From: Propioniciclava tarda
GTDB lineage: Bacteria > Actinomycetota > Actinomycetes > Propionibacteriales > Propionibacteriaceae
Direction: 5' to 3'
DNA: 64,000 nucleotides
NCBI RefSeq assembly: GCF_900182665.1
Contig: NZ_FXTL01000015.1
Location: forward strand, 16,340 to 80,339
Part shown: piece after piece, positions 60,610-64,000 of the stretch
Position numbering within the stretch: position 1 is the first letter of the stretch
How the letters are laid out: each line of letters starts with the position of its first letter
The notes under the pieces: generated by a model
What the model saw: only the letters and a program-made list of their open reading frames with translations
Database searches by the model: none
Told to the model about the DNA's origin: nothing
Program-made: the position numbers and the translations under genes

Positions 60610-63285
60610 TTAGCCGCGACGCTCGACAAAGACCGCGACGGTCCGTCCGGGTACGCGGAAGGCGCCTGCTTCGTAGAACGTCGTCTTGACGATCGGATCA
60701 GCCCCGCCCTGCTGCACCGGATGCAGCTCCCACGCCCCTGGCAGTGTCTCGACCACCTGGCGCACCGGCCAGGTCGCCGCATTGAAGACGACGGCGATGC
60801 GGGCGAACTGCGCATCCACCGGACGCCCCACCGTGTCGTCCAGCACCATCACGATCACCCCCGGGATCTGCGCCCAGGTGCCCGAGACCGGGAACGTGAC
60901 CTTCGCGCGGATCGCGGCGGCGTCCCCCAGCCTGAACAGCCGCGAGGACGAGCGGAGCCGCAGCAGGTCGAGCGCCTGGGCGTGCGCGGCCCGCATGTCG
61001 CCCGGCGCCGGCTTGAGCTGCGGCATGGCGAGCAGCGGTCGGAGGTAGGGCCACTTGTCGACGTTGTTGGACGCCGGCGGTAGGCCGCGCCCGAAGCCGT
61101 TGTCGGTCAGCGAAAAGTCCAGCAGGTTGAACCAGTCGCCGGAGTCGTAGCTGTTGCGGTCCAGCGACTTGCTGCGCAGGAAGTCGGACCCGGCGTGCCA
61201 CATCACCGCGCTCTGGCCGAGCGTCGGGAAGGCGAGGCACACCGTGTTCATCCGCACCCGGTCGGCCATGGTCGTCGTAACGGGCAGCTTCAGCGTCAGC
61301 GCATCGAACAGCGTCTCGTTGTCGTGAGCGTCGACGTAGTTGACGACGTCGGCCGGCGTATCGGCGTACCCGGCCGGACCACCGTTGTAGTCGACCTTGT
61401 CGCCGCGCAGTGGGGTCGCGTAGCGCTGCGACGTGAACGTGTAGTCGCGGAGGGTACCGGCCAGGCCGAGCTGGATCAGATCGGCGTCGTGCAGCAGGCG
61501 GTCGCCCTGGTCGAAGCGGTTCCCGTTGCCCTGGGACGCGTTCGGCGCAGTCGCGAGCCCCGTCCCGAAGCCCTGAAGGCGCGGATCGGCGTCGAACGGA
61601 CCACCGCCGCGGACGGCGTCCCGCATGCGGTCGGAGAAGGTCGCGACGCCCGTGCCGCCCAGCTGACCCTGGGACGCCTGCACGAAGAGCGCGTTGTCGG
61701 CGACCTCGCCGAAGATCCAGCCCTCGCCGTACATCGTCACCTGGCGTCCGTCGACGCCGTCGCGCTCGATCGTCAGCGCGTCGAGGGCCGCGCGCACCTT
61801 GAGCATGTTGGCCCGCGAGTGGTGACCCATCAGGTCGAACCGGAACCCGTCCACCTTGTAGTGCTTCGCCCACAGCACGCAGGCGTCCACCATCAGCTTC
61901 TCGGCCATCCGGTGCTCGGTCGCCACGTTGGGGCAGCAGGTGGACGTGTAGACGTCGCCGACGGCGTCCAGTCGGTGGTAGTAGCCGGGGACGATGCGGC
62001 CCAGGACGGAACTGGCCGACTGCCCGGCGGCGTTGGTGTGGTTGAAGACCTGGTCGAGGACGACCCGCAGACCCAGGCCGTGGATCGCGCCGATCATCTC
62101 CCGCACCTCGCGGATCCGACCGCCGCCCTCGACCGCGCCGGGCGTGGCGTAGCTGCCCTCCGGAACGAAGGAGTGCCACGGGTCGTAGCCCCAGTTGAAG
62201 CTGCGATGCAGGTTGTTCTCGCGGAGATAGGCCTGCTGACGATCGGAGTCCGGGGCCATGGTGCCGAGCAGCGAGAGGTCCAGCGGAGACTGGCGTCCGC
62301 GATGGTCCTCGCTGGAGGTGAAGTCGAAGATCGGCATGAGTTGGACGGTGTTGAGGCCTGCCTCGGCGAGTCGGCGCAGGTGACGCGTCCCGGCGCTGTC
62401 CTGGGTGAAGGCCCGGTAGGTGCCGCGGAGGTCGGGCGCGACGCTGGCGTCCGAGATCGAGAAGTCGCGCACGTGCAGTTCGTAGCTGACCTGGTCGACG
62501 GGGGTGGCGAGGGTCGGCTGGGGCTGGTCGAGCCAGGGCTGCGGAGCAAGGGCGGGATCGTCCAGGTCGACGATGACGGAGGCGGTGGAGTTCTCCGCCA
62601 GGGCCACCGAGTACGGGTCGGTGACCCGCGTGGTGACGACCCGCTGCAGTCCCGGGTCGAACACCGTGACCGAGTAGAGGTAGCGGCAGCCCGTCCAGCT
62701 GGGCTCTCCGGTCACCGACCAGCAGCCGTCGGGCTCGCGCGTCAGCCGGAGCACCGCCGGTTCGGCGTCCGGCGGATCGTTGGGTCCGATGAGAAGGAGG
62801 GAGGCGTCCAGCGCCGTCGGCGCCCAAACCCGCAACGTTGGGACGCCGTCGGCGAAGGTCAGTCCGAGGTCGGCTCGGGCGGCGTCCGCGTAAACCTCGT
62901 CGAGGACGCCGGCGAGCTGGACGCCGCTGGCGTTGATCAGCCGCCCCGAGGGTTGCTGGACGACGACCACGACCTGGCCGCGCAGGATGGTGTCGAGGTC
63001 GAGGTCGGCGGGGACGTCCAGCACGACCGCATCCCGGGCGGCGGGGAAGCGCGCCGCCAAGGACCGCGGAAGCGGCGTGCCCGCGGGTCGCAAGGGTGCC
63101 GAGCTCCAGGGCCACGGTTCCGACGCCCACGGATCGATGCCGGCGGCCGGCGACCAGTGCAGGCGCCAGTCGAGGTCAGTGGGGCGCAAGCCGTCCGGGA
63201 GCGCGCACGGGGGCCAGACGATCGTGCGCCGCGCGAGCCAACGTGCCTGGCTCTTCGACAGGTCCGGGGACGCCTTCGAACTCAC
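60610..63285 (-). CDS. pulA: pullulanase-type alpha-1,6-glucosidase (glycogen debranching)
   Basis: GH13 enzyme of 891 residues. N-terminal pullulanase-specific domains (about 1-150) are followed by a CBM48-like domain (LRVWAPTALDASLLLIG), then the TIM barrel with FNWGYDPWHSFVPEG (pullulanase signature), VVLDQVFNHT, the nucleophile Asp in VDGFRFDLMGHH, the acid Glu in MYGEGWIFGE and the transition-state Asp in NYVDAHDNET. No signal peptide is visible, so it probably debranches stored glycogen in the cytoplasm, linked to glgC/glgA. The start is GTG 63285 behind AAGGGGA. Confidence 0.94.
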   Translation of the reverse strand: MSSKASPDLSKSQARWLARRTIVWPPCALPDGLRPTDLDWRLHWSPAAGIDPWASEPWPWSSAPLRPAGTPLPRSLAARFPAARDAVVLDVPADLDLDTILRGQVVVVVQQPSGRLINASGVQLAGVLDEVYADAARADLGLTFADGVPTLRVWAPTALDASLLLIGPNDPPDAEPAVLRLTREPDGCWSVTGEPSWTGCRYLYSVTVFDPGLQRVVTTRVTDPYSVALAENSTASVIVDLDDPALAPQPWLDQPQPTLATPVDQVSYELHVRDFSISDASVAPDLRGTYRAFTQDSAGTRHLRRLAEAGLNTVQLMPIFDFTSSEDHRGRQSPLDLSLLGTMAPDSDRQQAYLRENNLHRSFNWGYDPWHSFVPEGSYATPGAVEGGGRIREVREMIGAIHGLGLRVVLDQVFNHTNAAGQSASSVLGRIVPGYYHRLDAVGDVYTSTCCPNVATEHRMAEKLMVDACVLWAKHYKVDGFRFDLMGHHSRANMLKVRAALDALTIERDGVDGRQVTMYGEGWIFGEVADNALFVQASQGQLGGTGVATFSDRMRDAVRGGGPFDADPRLQGFGTGLATAPNASQGNGNRFDQGDRLLHDADLIQLGLAGTLRDYTFTSQRYATPLRGDKVDYNGGPAGYADTPADVVNYVDAHDNETLFDALTLKLPVTTTMADRVRMNTVCLAFPTLGQSAVMWHAGSDFLRSKSLDRNSYDSGDWFNLLDFSLTDNGFGRGLPPASNNVDKWPYLRPLLAMPQLKPAPGDMRAAHAQALDLLRLRSSSRLFRLGDAAAIRAKVTFPVSGTWAQIPGVIVMVLDDTVGRPVDAQFARIAVVFNAATWPVRQVVETLPGAWELHPVQQGGADPIVKTTFYEAGAFRVPGRTVAVFVERRG

Positions 63286-63906
63286 AGTGGTTTCCCCTTG
63301 TCGGACGCGAAACGCTGCGTCACATCATGCACCCATTCCTGCTCGTGTCAGGCGGGTCGGCGTCCCGCGTGGCGGGGGCGTCGGCGCGACCCGCAAGGGC
63401 GCGATCAGAACTGGTCGCCGTCCTGGGCGCAACGACGGCCCAGACCCCTCGGCAGCCGGCGTCCCGCACGTAGGCCGAAACGGGTGGCTGACTGCACGAC
63501 CGCAGGAATTCATCGTTTAGCGAGGTGGCCGCCCTCGATTCCGGGCTCGACCCCGGGTCGACACGCTTTGCATGCGATTGTCCTTATCTTTTCCGCGCAA
63601 TCGGCCGGGAAATGCTTCGAGCGGCGGCACTAGGGTGCGAAACGTCGCCAACCCGTCGCTCGACACGCGGGGCATCTCAACGCGCCCGGGAGGCCAGGAG
63701 CGCAGCACGGATCCGTTGAGCCGAAGGTAAACGGCTGGTGAACGCCACTCCCACTACGCCGTACGTGCCGGCACGGTGAAGGCTGACCTGACTGTTCAGG
63801 AATGGGAAATTATTCCAGCATTTGCATAAGAACTCTCACTTGCCCTGACGCCGAAATTTCTCCGAGGGGGGTAGTACTACCCCCCTAGACAGGGGCGTCA
63901 CGAATG
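63286..63906. other. 621 bases without a supported gene
   Basis: No coding sequence with recognisable protein was found. The first 430 bases are GC-rich with two GGCGTCC motifs. A possible hairpin CGATTG...CAATCG lies near 63572-63605. Bases 63790-63860 are clearly more AT-rich than the rest of the window. A 22-base palindrome is at 63865-63886. The stretch leads up to the IS630-like transposase and may include an insertion junction. Confidence 0.5.
63865..63886. promoter_or_regulatory. 22-base perfect palindrome
   Basis: AGGGGGGTAGT followed directly by its reverse complement, with no loop, 20 bases from the transposase stop codon. It could be an operator or part of an element end; I do not recognise it. 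Confidence 0.4.
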
Positions 63907-64000
63907 CTAGTGGCCCGTGTTTGAAGTTGTCTGACGGTTGGCTTTCTTGAGGATGTCGTCGGCGGTTTTGGTCCACACGAACGGGTGGCAGCGGTCGTTC
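63907..64000 (-). CDS. IS630-family transposase, C-terminal end only (cut by window edge)
   Basis: The minus-strand frame entering at 64000 encodes 30 residues ending at TAG 63907-63909: CHPFVWTKTADDILKKANR and a short tail. The FxWTKTADDIL segment is typical of the C-terminus of IS630-family DDE transposases. The rest of the element lies beyond the window, so completeness cannot be judged. It is the only insertion sequence seen here. Confidence 0.7.
   Translation of the reverse strand, partial: NDRCHPFVWTKTADDILKKANRQTTSNTGH

Noticed and set aside
61195..63633. 812-codon plus-strand open frame opposite pulA
   Set aside because: It is an antisense shadow; the minus strand has all the catalytic motifs of a pullulanase.
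63600..63770. Riboswitch in front of a gene beyond the edge
   Set aside because: The GC-rich stem-forming sequence did not match the conserved cores of the ydaO/c-di-AMP, cobalamin, TPP or SAM classes that I compared by eye.

Overview
The window is chromosomal DNA of a high-GC (roughly 70%) Gram-positive actinobacterium. The evidence is the set of characteristic genes: glnE with a glnA2-type synthetase, dprE1/dprE2, the actinobacterial dapC, a 55-residue DUF3117 protein, CdsZ, SatD, a GlgM-type glycogen enzyme, and the order mrp, MgtE-like, tatB, O-methyltransferase, glgC, glgA, DUF3117, DivIVA-like, LOG, dapE, dapD, which resembles the block around Rv1201c-Rv1232c of Mycobacterium tuberculosis. 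A free-living member of Propionibacteriales is a reasonable guess, but the sequence alone does not prove it. There are no rRNA or tRNA genes and no CRISPR array. RNase P RNA (rnpB) is the one clear RNA gene.

Layout. 1-9.5 kb: DUF3048 lipoprotein (cut by the edge), a DapC-like aminotransferase, a membrane protein, a sulfurtransferase, a tyrosine phenol-lyase/tryptophanase-family enzyme, a NUDIX hydrolase, dprE2-dprE1, and a decayed vapBC remnant. 9.5-20 kb: glnE and glnA2 on the minus strand, separated by a plus-strand MacAB-like efflux operon with two different membrane-fusion proteins. 20-24.6 kb: P1 peptidase, PqqD-like protein, VOC protein, satD with its membrane partner, map, and rnpB. 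24.8-28.2 kb: an OpuC-type osmoprotectant ABC operon. 28.3-36.6 kb: RNase II-like protein, CdsZ, histidine phosphatase, Xaa-Pro aminopeptidase, CorA, TrpB2, DUF2752 and RDD membrane proteins. 36.8-45 kb: YflT-like protein, CitE-like lyase, GNAT, Mrp, MgtE/DUF1003 pair, TatB, DapA, a lone biotinyl domain and an O-methyltransferase. 45-53.7 kb: glgC/glgA, DUF3117, DivIVA-like, LOG, dapE/dapD, lytic-transglycosylase-like protein and dapC. 53.7-63.3 kb: transketolase, a persulfide-handling operon (SQR-like, DsrC/TusE-like, DsrE2-like) behind a CsoR/CstR-type palindrome, an ABC exporter and a pullulanase-type debranching enzyme. At 63.9 kb the C-terminus of an IS630-family transposase runs off the edge.

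Common themes. Lysine/diaminopimelate synthesis is well represented (dapA, dapC, dapD, dapE and a second DapC-like enzyme), as are glycogen turnover (glgC, glgA/glgM, pulA) and nitrogen control (glnE, glnA2, and a GlnR-like box between glnA2 and the P1 peptidase). About twenty genes have a TANNNT-like -10 box ending only 6-8 bases before the start codon, so leaderless transcripts look common.

Repeats. Three short-sequence phenomena run across the window: a strongly over-represented 7-mer GGACGCC/GGCGTCC that forms inverted pairs in intergenic gaps; clusters of a CTTCGACAAGCTCAGG-type repeat; and three copies of a roughly 68-base imperfect palindrome bounded by ACGGAGCCGA.
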